Source: CAYOPE01 sp964405805
GTDB taxonomy: Bacteria; Patescibacteriota; Doudnabacteria; UBA920; O2-02-FULL-48-8
Direction: 5' to 3'
NCBI GenBank assembly: GCA_964405805.1
Contig: CAYOPE010000010.1
Location: 1 to 28,316, forward strand
DNA: 28,316 nucleotides
Part shown: one piece after another, positions 6,542 to 13,199 of the stretch
Layout: every line of letters starts with the position of its first letter
Position numbering within the stretch: the stretch's first letter is position 1
Notes under the pieces: generated by a model
What the model was told of the DNA's origin: nothing
The model's database searches: none
Seen by the model: only the letters and a program-made list of their open reading frames with translations
Made by a program: the position numbers and the translations under genes

Positions 6542-7831
6542 TTACTCCTGTGCCGGGTCTTTCTGATCCGGCGTGGTGGGTTCGGTCGCGGGTTCCACGA
6601 CCGACTCCGGTTCCGTGGCCGTCGAGGTGACTTCGGGTTCGCCCGGCGTTTCGACCACGGTCTCCTCGTCCGCGTCCGGGGTCTGCTCCGGCGCCGGGTC
6701 GCTGCTCGGTGCCTCGTCGACGAGTTCTTCGTCCGAACGAAGGGTCGATTCCACCGCGCTGCTCACCAACGCCTGTTGCTCGGTCAGACGGTGCAGGAGA
6801 CCCTGCGCCCGTTGATTGAGGCAGTCCTCAGCGAGGACCCTCTGGATCTCCGCTTTGGCTGACTCGAAGTCGCTCCGGTTCAACGCCGCCTCCGCGACGT
6901 CGAGCATCTGCGTGGTCTCGGCCTCCCGTTTTGCCGCTTCGAGGGAGTGCTCGATGTCGGCCAGCAGCTGCACGGCGTCCGTGTTGTTCGGGTCGAGACT
7001 GAGCACCTCTTCGGCGAACAGGTTGGCATCGTCGAATTTGCCGGCGGTGAGTTCGGCGCGGCCGTTCTCGAGGTTCTCGGTGATCTGCTTCTTCTTGGCC
7101 TCGAACTCGGTCTGTCGTTGCTCGGCCTCGAGCTTGATCTCGAGCGCGCGCTCGTGGTTGGCGTCGATCGTGAGAACCATGCCCGAGTGAAACGCGGCCA
7201 AGGCGTAGTCGCCGCCGCTGAGCTTTTCCTCGGCTGCCGCCAGGTTGTGGTCGATGACGCTCTGGTGCCGCTTGAGTTCTTGGGCAGCTCGCGCCTCCGC
7301 TTCGGCCGTCTTCTTGGCGAAGTAGAGGTCGTACGCCTCCTGCCCGAACAGATCAATCGCGATCCGCTCGGAATCCGCGCTGAAGTTCGTCATCTGCAGG
7401 TTCTCGACGCTGACGATGTGTCGCATCTTCGTCACGAGCTCATCGACCTGGGTGATGAGGCCGCGCTTGCGCGCTTCTTCAGCTTCACGCTCCTTGACGA
7501 GCTCCTCGCGCCTGACGTTGAAGATCGCGTAGAGATCGCTCGGCTCGGTGTAGCCAGAGCGGAACATCTTGCTCCGCACGATCATGAAGCTCTCGACGCC
7601 GACGACGAACGTCTTGTGCACTGTCACTGTGGCTGCCAGCATCACGAACTGCCGCGCAGTGCGGCTGCCGTTGAAGGTGACGCCGCTGTACGGGCAGCTT
7701 TTGATCTGCTGCAGCTCGCTGACTTCCGCAAGCAAGCGTGTGAGCTGTGCTTCGTTCATGTTCCCGACATTCGGGAACATGCCTTCGGCCGCGAGACGGC
7801 TGCCGGTTTTCTGGGTCGTTTGCGTTGCCAT
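6542..7831 (-). CDS. GC-rich TPR-like protein with acidic tail, function unknown
   Basis: This 429-residue protein has no signal peptide or membrane helix and is probably cytoplasmic. The N-terminal part (1-110) has no family I recognise. A charged coiled-coil-like stretch covers about 105-135. Three repeats of TPR character follow at about 195-235 (KLSGGDYALAAFHSGMVL), 253-293 (GKFDDANLFAEEVLSLDPNN) and 307-347 (LNRSDFESAKAEIQRVLAED). The last 70 residues are rich in Glu, Pro, Thr and Ser. The gene is clearly more GC-rich than its surroundings (38 of 60 bases in 6961-7020), which also opens a long false frame on the other strand. It has a strong SD (GGAGGA, 7 bases before ATG) and a near-consensus promoter. 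Transfer or selection for high expression could explain this. Confidence 0.75.
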   Translation of the reverse strand: MATQTTQKTGSRLAAEGMFPNVGNMNEAQLTRLLAEVSELQQIKSCPYSGVTFNGSRTARQFVMLAATVTVHKTFVVGVESFMIVRSKMFRSGYTEPSDLYAIFNVRREELVKEREAEEARKRGLITQVDELVTKMRHIVSVENLQMTNFSADSERIAIDLFGQEAYDLYFAKKTAEAEARAAQELKRHQSVIDHNLAAAEEKLSGGDYALAAFHSGMVLTIDANHERALEIKLEAEQRQTEFEAKKKQITENLENGRAELTAGKFDDANLFAEEVLSLDPNNTDAVQLLADIEHSLEAAKREAETTQMLDVAEAALNRSDFESAKAEIQRVLAEDCLNQRAQGLLHRLTEQQALVSSAVESTLRSDEELVDEAPSSDPAPEQTPDADEETVVETPGEPEVTSTATEPESVVEPATEPTTPDQKDPAQE

Positions 7832-7896
7832 GTGTCTGTCCTCCGTGAGTTGTGAGTTGCCAGTTTGGGGTTACCGTGGGGGAAATTTATCTGAAA

Positions 7897-7911
7897 AGGC
7901 CTCATTGGCCT
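7897..7911 (-). other. Hairpin in the leader of the GC-rich gene
   Basis: AGGCC and GGCCT pair around a five-base loop just after the expected start of the minus-strand transcript, followed on that strand by TTTTC. It could stabilise the 5' end or act as a weak attenuator. No riboswitch family is recognised. Confidence 0.35.
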
Positions 7912-7929
7912 ATTAGTCACTGACTTGTG

Positions 7930-7958
7930 ATAATACTTCTTTTTGGGCGTTTTGTCAA
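7930..7958 (-). promoter_or_regulatory. Near-consensus promoter for the GC-rich gene
   Basis: On the minus strand a perfect TTGACA (7958-7953) is followed after 17 bases by TATTAT (7935-7930). This is the best -35/-10 pair in the window. The leader to the ATG at 7831 would be about 90 bases. Confidence 0.8.
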
Positions 7959-7971
7959 GAGAGTCGGTTAA

Positions 7972-7994
7972 TAAAAAAACCCTTTTGGGGTTTT
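7972..7994 (-). terminator. Terminator after tRNA-Gln
   Basis: On the minus strand AAAACCC and GGGTTTT pair around CAAAA and run into a T tract. It lies 27 bases beyond the tRNA 3' end and insulates it from the promoter of the GC-rich gene downstream. Confidence 0.75.
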
Positions 7995-8021
7995 GATAAA
8001 AAAAGTTTATTGCTAGTTTTT

Positions 8022-8096
8022 TGGCTGGGGAGGAAGGATTCGGACCTTCGAATGTCGCCTCCAAAGGGCGATGCCTTACCACTTGGCTACTCCCCA
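8022..8096 (-). tRNA. tRNA-Gln (anticodon TTG)
   Basis: Read on the minus strand, a complete cloverleaf is present. The acceptor TGGGGAG pairs with CTCCCCA, the anticodon stem TCGCC/GGCGA encloses loop CTTTGGA with anticodon TTG, and the T stem GAAGG/CCTTC encloses TCCGAAT. The encoded 3' end is GCCA. The T-loop has a C at the second position where T is usual. Confidence 0.93.
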
Positions 8097-8106
8097 AAGC
8101 CTAGTA

Positions 8107-8135
8107 ATTGTACTAAATAACCCTTGCTAAATCAA
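8107..8135 (-). promoter_or_regulatory. Promoter for tRNA-Gln
   Basis: On the minus strand TTGATT (8135-8130) and TACAAT (8112-8107) are 17 bases apart, with transcription starting a few bases before the tRNA. It overlaps the divergent promoter at 8124-8152, so the two polymerases would compete. Confidence 0.6.
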
Positions 8136-8152
8136 CCATAAAACTATATACT
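8124..8152 (+). promoter_or_regulatory. Promoter for the DksA/TraR-like gene
   Basis: TTGCTA at 8124-8129 and TATACT at 8147-8152 are 17 bases apart. The expected start near 8159 leaves a short leader carrying a strong Shine-Dalgarno AGAAGGAGG (8163-8171). Confidence 0.65.
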
Positions 8153-8176
8153 TCGTAGTTATAGAAGGAGGAGCAG

Positions 8177-8623
8177 ATGGAACCGAGAGTTTTGCCGTTT
8201 CCGATTCCGCCGCATCCGCCGATGAGCGCCGAGCGCTATGTCAGGCTGACGAAGAATCTCCATGGATGGATCAATGAAGTCATGATGGAGATTCTCAGCC
8301 TGCGCGATGAGCTGCAGAAGCACCCCAAGTCGCTCGACGCAGAGTCAAACAAGGAGATTCTCAAAGAAAAAGAGAACCTCTACGCGCGTCTCATGGCTGC
8401 TTCTGACAAGCTGCGACTGTATCACAACTATGGGTACTGCCGCTGTGGTCGAGAAATCGAAGAACGAAAACTCAGCGCGCTGCCACTGACGACTACGTGC
8501 AGGAAGTGCGACCAAGCCGCGTACGCCCAGCAGCAGCAAGAAACGACCGATGGAGAGCTCGGTCGCCAAGTCAGACGCATGGCTCAGAAGGCCAAGGTTC
8601 GCATCCGGGGCCGCCGAAGGTGA
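8177..8623 (+). CDS. DksA/TraR-like zinc-finger protein with a CxC site
   Basis: This 148-residue protein has a proline-rich start (FPIPPHPP), a helical hairpin (about residues 25-82) and a C4-type finger. The finger is C88-x-C90, 17 residues, then C108-x2-C111, embedded in REIEERKLSALPLTTTCRKC, which matches the DksA/TraR finger. Normal members have CxxC first; here one residue is missing. DksA proteins enter the RNA polymerase secondary channel and tune transcription, often with ppGpp. The coiled-coil tip Asp-x-x-Asp-Ala of DksA is not obvious. The tail is very basic (KAKVRIRGRRR). GC-rich third positions and a strong AGAAGGAGG site make it resemble the TPR-like gene. Its stop codon lies in the terminator stem. 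Confidence 0.7.
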   Translation: MEPRVLPFPIPPHPPMSAERYVRLTKNLHGWINEVMMEILSLRDELQKHPKSLDAESNKEILKEKENLYARLMAASDKLRLYHNYGYCRCGREIEERKLSALPLTTTCRKCDQAAYAQQQQETTDGELGRQVRRMAQKAKVRIRGRRR

Positions 8624-8657
8624 TCACCAAACCACCTTCGGCAGGCCTCTTCTTTTT
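8609..8657 (+). terminator. Terminator overlapping the DksA-like stop codon
   Basis: GGCC plus GCCGAAGGTG (8609-8622) pairs with CACCTTCGGC plus GGCC (8633-8647) with one bulged A, followed by a pyrimidine and T-rich tail. The left arm contains the last codons of the gene. Confidence 0.85.
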
Positions 8658-8691
8658 GCCAAAAAGTTTAGAAAGCTCTAATATAACTGTT

Positions 8692-9210
8692 ATGAAAACT
8701 TCCCCTTTATTTTTTTCAGATTTCAGAAGCCCGACACACGGACAGCTAGACTTTGACCGAGTCCTAGAAAAACTTTTGGAATACGTCGGTACTGAGCCAG
8801 GCTTGGAGTATGAGCTAATTATCGGCACTGATTCGATGCCGGCTTTCAATGCCACTGCAGACTTTGTGTCAGCGATCGTGGTCCACCGGAAAAATCGCGG
8901 TGGCATATATTTTTGGTCAAAGAGAACCGAGACCGAGCTTCACACTTTGCGACAAAGAATTTTTCAGGAAGCGTTGTTTTCACTCAAGCTAGCTGAGCAA
9001 CTGATCGAAGAACTTAAGCAGCGAGATTTTTCCGCCGGAGGCGGATCCGCCTTTGGCGGAAATTTAACCATCCACGTCGATGTGGGGCCCAACGGCGAAA
9101 CCAAAAAATTAATGCAAGAAATCGTGGGCATGATTGTGGGCAATGGCTTTGCTGTGAAAACCAAGCCAGAGTCCTACGGCGCGTCATCAGTGGCGGACCG
9201 GCATACTTAA
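8692..9210 (+). CDS. YkuK-like RNase H-fold protein (DUF458)
   Basis: This 172-residue protein matches the YkuK/DUF458 family, predicted RNase H-like nucleases. The start is SPLFFSDFRSPTHGQLDF, followed by the core strand YELIIGTDSMP with its acidic residue, then FVSAIVVHRKNRGGIYFWSK. Later come LHTLRQRIFQEAL and NLTIHVDVGPNGETKKLMQE with a second acidic cluster. The ATG at 8692 is chosen because residues upstream of it come from the DksA-like gene and its terminator. Residues of a Gly/Ser-rich loop (SAGGGSAFGG) are encoded by a perfect double palindrome. In-vivo substrate is unknown. The gene shares its terminator with convergent trxA. Confidence 0.8.
   Translation: MKTSPLFFSDFRSPTHGQLDFDRVLEKLLEYVGTEPGLEYELIIGTDSMPAFNATADFVSAIVVHRKNRGGIYFWSKRTETELHTLRQRIFQEALFSLKLAEQLIEELKQRDFSAGGGSAFGGNLTIHVDVGPNGETKKLMQEIVGMIVGNGFAVKTKPESYGASSVADRHT
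9031..9060 (+). repeat. Double palindrome inside the YkuK-like gene
   Basis: Two 15-base palindromes lie side by side: TCCGCCGGAGGCGGA and TCCGCCTTTGGCGGA. Both have a 6-base stem and a 3-base loop, and their junction is GGCGGATCCGCC. The run stays in frame and encodes SAGGGSAFGG in a loop before a conserved strand. Confidence 0.8.
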
Positions 9211-9219
9211 AGGAGTAGA

Positions 9220-9246
9220 AAAATCCCGCCGAGAGGCGGGATTTTT
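9220..9246. terminator. Bidirectional terminator between the YkuK-like gene and trxA
   Basis: AAAATCCCGCC (9220-9230) pairs with GGCGGGATTTT (9235-9245) around a GAGA tetraloop, with T runs on either strand. It serves both convergent genes. Confidence 0.9.
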
Positions 9247-9570
9247 TTAAATTCCGAGAATACTTTTGAGTTTCATTTCAATCACGGGCTTGGGCATGGC
9301 TCCTACCATTTCGCCGATGATTTTCCCGCCCTTATAAACCTTGAGTGAAGGGATGCTCATGATTTGATAGGCTTGGGTTGTCTTCGGATTTTCATCCACG
9401 TTCATTTTGCCGACCTTAAGGTGATCTTTCATCTCTTCCGCGATCTGAGTCACGGCAGGAGAGACCATTTTACATGGTCCACACCATTCCGCCCAGAAAT
9501 CGACCAAGAACGGCTTGTCAGACTTCAGTACTTCGGCATCAAAATTTGCATCTGTGAGTGTTATTTCCAT
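9247..9570 (-). CDS. trxA: Thioredoxin
   Basis: This 107-residue protein is the usual length for thioredoxin 1. The redox site WCGPC is at residues 29-33 within FLVDFWAEWCGPCK, the buried Asp is D24, and the cis-proline lies in SIPSLKVYKGG. It reduces disulfides in cytoplasmic proteins using electrons from thioredoxin reductase, which is not in this window. There is no signal peptide. It stands alone on the minus strand with its own promoter and shares a terminator with the YkuK-like gene. The start lacks a Shine-Dalgarno site. Confidence 0.95.
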   Translation of the reverse strand: MEITLTDANFDAEVLKSDKPFLVDFWAEWCGPCKMVSPAVTQIAEEMKDHLKVGKMNVDENPKTTQAYQIMSIPSLKVYKGGKIIGEMVGAMPKPVIEMKLKSILGI

Positions 9571-9586
9571 AGATTTATTTTAAGTA

Positions 9587-9595
9587 TGCTAATAT
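9587..9595 (+). promoter_or_regulatory. Extended -10 promoter for the D,D-carboxypeptidase
   Basis: TGCTAATAT contains a TAATAT -10 with the extended TG. No good -35 is seen. The start near 9602 would leave a leader of only about 13 bases before the ATG at 9615. It overlaps the trxA promoter on the other strand. Confidence 0.45.
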
Positions 9596-9622
9596 TATAT
9601 CACACAATGCAAAAATGTTAAA
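9594..9622 (-). promoter_or_regulatory. Promoter for trxA
   Basis: On the minus strand a perfect TATAAT (9599-9594) is preceded by TTTAAC (9622-9617) at 17 bases. The -35 lies within the first codons of the divergent carboxypeptidase gene. Confidence 0.5.
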
Positions 9623-10529
9623 CAAAATAATTTATACAATTTTAGGAATTGGTTTGGCCATTGTTTTAATTCCGCATTCCGCACGCGACACATCCAAAAA
9701 ATCCTTGATATCTGGAGTGTCAACGCAAGCGCAAGCAGCAGATCAGATAAAGAGTGCTCCTGAGATGGCGATCAATCAGGCTGTCCCTGTGCTTACTGCT
9801 CACGCGGCTTTAGCTTTTGATCTGGATTCTGGGACCATTCTTTTTTCCAGCAACCTGGATGAAAAATTGCCGATTGCCAGTCTTACTAAGCTTATGACAG
9901 CGCTGGTCGTTGTCAAAAAAGCAAACCTCGATGCAGAAGTGACTATCGCAAAGCAGGATTTGACTTCTGTAGGCTCGACTGTCGGACTAGTCGAAGGAGA
10001 AAAAATAAAAGTTTCAGATTTGCTCTCAGCCATGCTCATTCCTTCGGGTAATGATGCAGCTCTGGCACTTGCTGACTTTGTCGGGGAAACTCCAGAAAAG
10101 TTTGCAGATCTCATGAACCAAGAAGCCAAGGATCTAAATTTAGTCCAAACGCATTTCTCGAATCCAGTAGGCTGGGACAGCTACGAAGATCAGGAAAATT
10201 TTTCAAACGCGCTAGACCTAGTGCGAATTGTCAAAGAATTTCTCAAGCATGATGAGCTGGCAAGTATTGTCCGGACCAGAGAAACTACGGTATCATCTGT
10301 AGATGGCAAATACAATCACACGCTACGAACCACAAACAAACTGCTTTTGGATAATCCGCAAGAGGTAATGGGAATCAAAACCGGATTTACTTCGAAGGCT
10401 CTAGGGAATTTGATAATTCTGACCAATCACAACAATCGACAAATTTTGACCATAGTCCTCGGCAGTCAAAACAGGGAAGAAGACACTCAGAAACTTCTAG
10501 ATTGGGTGCTTTCTGTTTACCGTTGGTAA
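9615..10529 (+). CDS. D-alanyl-D-alanine carboxypeptidase (peptidase S11)
   Basis: This 304-residue penicillin-binding protein trims the terminal D-Ala from peptidoglycan stem peptides outside the membrane. A hydrophobic N-terminal segment (about 4-20) acts as signal or anchor. The three serine-transferase motifs are SLTK (S89 to K92), SGN (144-146) and KTG (255-257). It contains the family stretch HFSNPVGWDSYEDQENFS. It ends soon after the catalytic domain, so it lacks the C-terminal beta domain and amphipathic anchor of E. coli PBP5; the N-terminal helix may hold it at the membrane instead. It opens the peptidoglycan block that continues with mraY. Confidence 0.9.
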   Translation: MLNKIIYTILGIGLAIVLIPHSARDTSKKSLISGVSTQAQAADQIKSAPEMAINQAVPVLTAHAALAFDLDSGTILFSSNLDEKLPIASLTKLMTALVVVKKANLDAEVTIAKQDLTSVGSTVGLVEGEKIKVSDLLSAMLIPSGNDAALALADFVGETPEKFADLMNQEAKDLNLVQTHFSNPVGWDSYEDQENFSNALDLVRIVKEFLKHDELASIVRTRETTVSSVDGKYNHTLRTTNKLLLDNPQEVMGIKTGFTSKALGNLIILTNHNNRQILTIVLGSQNREEDTQKLLDWVLSVYRW

Positions 10530-10552
10530 AAAATGCTGATTTATGGTATAAT
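10523..10552 (+). promoter_or_regulatory. Promoter for the mraY-led wall cluster
   Basis: TTGGTA (10523-10528) and a perfect TATAAT (10547-10552) are 18 bases apart, with TG one base before the -10. The -35 overlaps the stop codon of the carboxypeptidase gene. The start would be near 10559, about 38 bases before mraY. Confidence 0.7.
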
Positions 10553-10596
10553 TTGGTGTATGGATCGAGTACAAACAATTCAGAAACTCAAACAAA

Positions 10597-11643
10597 ATGA
10601 CTAGTTCGCAAGCCATTGTAAAAATTTTCAGTTTAGCCACCATTTCTTTTATCGCAGCGATCGCGCTGACTCCGATTTTTACTAACTTTGTATACAAAAA
10701 TAAACTAGGCAAAAAAATCCGAGCAGAGGGCGATACACCCATTTACACCAGATTGCATGAAAAGAAAGCCGGCACGCCGACCATGGGCGGAGTCCTCATT
10801 TGGTTTACCACGATTGCCCTAGCTTCGGTGTTCTGGTTTCTGGATCGCGTTTTGAATTTTGATTTTTTCCATCACTTAAATTTTCTGACTCGTCAGCAGA
10901 CGCTACTCCCACTAGGCGCATTGTTGGCCACGGCTTTGCTTGGTTTGCTTGACGATTGGCTAGGAGTGAAGGGCATTGGTGGCGGTAAAGGCGGTGGTCT
11001 TCGTATGCGTCACAGGATTGTGTTCTATACGCTCGCTGCGATTGTGGGCGCTTACTGGTTTTATATCAAATTACAATTTGATATTTTGCATATTCCGGGC
11101 TTTGGAAATTTTACGATCAGCTGGTGGTATGTGCCGTTGTTTATCTTCGTTGTGATCGCCACAAGTTTTTCAGTCAATCAAACCGATGGTTTGGACGGAC
11201 TCGCCGGTGGAGTGCTGGCTATAGCATTTCTAGCTTATGGACTGATCGCTTTTATGCAAGGCAGGTTTGAGCTTTCCGCATTGGCTGCTGTTTTATCCGG
11301 AAGTTTACTCGCGTTTCTGTGGTTTAACATTTATCCTGCTAGGTTTTTTATGGGCGACACGGGCTCTATGTCTTTGGGTACAGTGCTTGCGGTGATCGCC
11401 TTTTTGACCAACTCTGTCGCAGTTCTACCTTTGATCGGCATTGTATTAGTTTTAGAATCAGGATCCACATTAGTTCAGTTTGTATCCAGAAAAATCACTG
11501 GAAAAAAATTATTTCTATCATCTCCATTGCATCATCACTTCGAAGCCAAAGACTGGCCTGAGACCAAAGTGACCATGAGATTTTGGCTTATTGCGGCAGT
11601 GGGAGCAATCATAGGTGTGGCAATTAATTTAATCGGACGATAA
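10597..11643 (+). CDS. mraY: Phospho-N-acetylmuramoyl-pentapeptide-transferase
   Basis: MraY joins UDP-MurNAc-pentapeptide to undecaprenyl phosphate to make lipid I at the inner face of the membrane. The 348 residues form about ten membrane helices. Family motifs are GTPTMGG near residue 60, LLDDWLG near 110, the nucleotide-binding NQTDGLDGLAGG, the catalytic FMGDTGSMSLG, and SPLHHHFE near the end. All key aspartates are present. It leads a row of co-oriented genes in which the next begins with a TAATG overlap. A 14-codon frame at 10560-10604 overlaps its start, but there is no evidence that it is translated. Confidence 0.96.
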   Translation: MTSSQAIVKIFSLATISFIAAIALTPIFTNFVYKNKLGKKIRAEGDTPIYTRLHEKKAGTPTMGGVLIWFTTIALASVFWFLDRVLNFDFFHHLNFLTRQQTLLPLGALLATALLGLLDDWLGVKGIGGGKGGGLRMRHRIVFYTLAAIVGAYWFYIKLQFDILHIPGFGNFTISWWYVPLFIFVVIATSFSVNQTDGLDGLAGGVLAIAFLAYGLIAFMQGRFELSALAAVLSGSLLAFLWFNIYPARFFMGDTGSMSLGTVLAVIAFLTNSVAVLPLIGIVLVLESGSTLVQFVSRKITGKKLFLSSPLHHHFEAKDWPETKVTMRFWLIAAVGAIIGVAINLIGR

Positions 11644-13199
11644 TGCTCGATGTATTAATTAAAAACGGAACAGTGTTTGATGGTACTGGAGCTGCTGGGA
11701 AGAAGCTCGATGTGGGAATTGAAAAAGGAAAAATTACAGAAATGGCTACCAACATCCCAACCAATGCTGTGAAAGTAATCAATGCTCAGGACTGCTATGT
11801 CACACCGGGATTCATCGACATTCAGAACCACTCAGACTCTTACTGGACTTTGTTTGAACAGCCAGAACAGGCAAGTCTGATTTCTCAGGGAATCACTTCG
11901 ATTATCATTGGCAATTGCGGCTCGTCACTAGCCCCTCTTTTAAGCCCTGATTCTATAAAGACTATTCAGAAGTGGCATAATTTGTCAGGTATCAATCTCA
12001 ACTGGGCATCTGTGGCAGAATTTTTGGCCATGCTTTCTGCCAAACCACTAGGAGTAAACGTAGGGACTCTGGTCGGGCACGCGACTCTGCGCAGAGGTAT
12101 GATCGGGGATAAAATTCGCGAGCTGACCAAAGAAGAACTGAAAATTATGGATAAAGCTTTACAAGACGGATTAGCTCAGGGCGCCCTGGGACTAAGCATG
12201 GGACTTATTTATGCTCATGAAGTGAACTCGTCTACCGCCGAGTTGAAAGAGATTATCGGTAATCTCAAACTAGCGAATAAATATCTCAGCGTGCATTTGC
12301 GTTCGGAAGCCAGTCATATACTAGATGCGATAGATGAAGTCGTAGATCTTGCTTCTGAAAAACAAATTCCAGTCAAAATTTCGCATTTGAAAATCCGTGG
12401 CAAAAAGAATTGGCATTTGTTTGACCAGGTGATGAGTAAACTGGAAGTTGCGTATCATCAGGGACTGAAAGTCGGCTTTGACGTTTACCCTTACAGCACG
12501 ACTTGGTCTGTGCTCTATACATATCTGCCGAAGTGGGCTTATGAGGGAGGCAGAGAGCAAATTTTAAAAACGATCGCAGATCCGATGTCACGTAGGAAAA
12601 TTTTAGATTTCCTTCGAGACCAGGATCAAGATTTCAAATCCATCATAGTCGCGGAAGCCCATGGGAGCAGGAACTTTGTCGGCAAAAGTTTAGCTCAGAT
12701 TGCAGAGAATCAAGCAGTCTCAGTTGAGGAAGCTGTACTTAATTTGATTTCTGCCACAAATGCGCAAGTGATAGTTTTTGATCACAATTTGTCTCGAGAG
12801 CAGGTCGATATTCTCTGCGCTTCGCCTTTATCATTTATCGCCACAGATGGTGCTGGCTTTAACAGCACAGCTGAGAGGTTGGTGCACCCGCGATGCTTCG
12901 GGACTATGCCCAAGTTTCTAAAGATGATACGAGAGCAGAAAATGATGAAATGGGAATTTGCGATTAAGAAACTTACCCAGGAGCCAGCGGAATTTATAGG
13001 AATTAGTGATCGGGGAAGTTTGGCAGTTGGTAAGGCAGCAGACGTCGTGGTATTTAACCCAAAAACTGTGTTAGATAAGTCAGATTATACAAATCCGGAC
13101 GTTTTGTCTGATGGGATCGAGCACGTCATCGTAAATGGCAAGCATGCTTACGCTGATAAAAAGGTTTGGGATACAGCAGGCACGGTCATCAAACGCTAA
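11643..13199 (+). CDS. D-aminoacylase-like amidohydrolase in the wall cluster
   Basis: This 518-residue protein matches N-acyl-D-amino-acid deacylases, zinc amidohydrolases that cleave N-acyl-D-amino acids. By comparison with the Alcaligenes enzyme, the tight metal site is intact: C92 (GNCGSS), H218 (VHLRSEAS) and H248 (ISHLKIRG). The catalytic Asp is D402 (FIATDGAGFN). The usual HxH after PGFID is changed to Q61-N-H63, so one ligand of the second, loosely bound metal is lost. There is no signal peptide, so it acts in the cytoplasm. Its place between mraY and murD, with one-base overlaps on both sides, suggests a role in D-amino acid supply, recycling or editing of wall precursors, which is inference. 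Confidence 0.85.
   Translation: MLDVLIKNGTVFDGTGAAGKKLDVGIEKGKITEMATNIPTNAVKVINAQDCYVTPGFIDIQNHSDSYWTLFEQPEQASLISQGITSIIIGNCGSSLAPLLSPDSIKTIQKWHNLSGINLNWASVAEFLAMLSAKPLGVNVGTLVGHATLRRGMIGDKIRELTKEELKIMDKALQDGLAQGALGLSMGLIYAHEVNSSTAELKEIIGNLKLANKYLSVHLRSEASHILDAIDEVVDLASEKQIPVKISHLKIRGKKNWHLFDQVMSKLEVAYHQGLKVGFDVYPYSTTWSVLYTYLPKWAYEGGREQILKTIADPMSRRKILDFLRDQDQDFKSIIVAEAHGSRNFVGKSLAQIAENQAVSVEEAVLNLISATNAQVIVFDHNLSREQVDILCASPLSFIATDGAGFNSTAERLVHPRCFGTMPKFLKMIREQKMMKWEFAIKKLTQEPAEFIGISDRGSLAVGKAADVVVFNPKTVLDKSDYTNPDVLSDGIEHVIVNGKHAYADKKVWDTAGTVIKR

Noticed and set aside
6947..7855. 302-codon open frame on the plus strand
   Set aside because: It is antisense to the GC-rich TPR-like gene, whose strand has the promoter, Shine-Dalgarno site and repeat pattern. 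High GC reduces stops on the opposite strand.
8100..8176. Possible riboswitch before the DksA-like gene
   Set aside because: The gap is fully used by two promoters and a ribosome site, and no known aptamer features are seen.
8497..8691. 65-codon upstream extension of the YkuK-like gene
   Set aside because: It runs through the DksA-like gene and its terminator in another frame. Family similarity begins at the ATG at 8692.
10560..10604. 14-codon open frame overlapping the mraY start
   Set aside because: There is no Shine-Dalgarno site or regulatory codon pattern, so I do not call a leader peptide.
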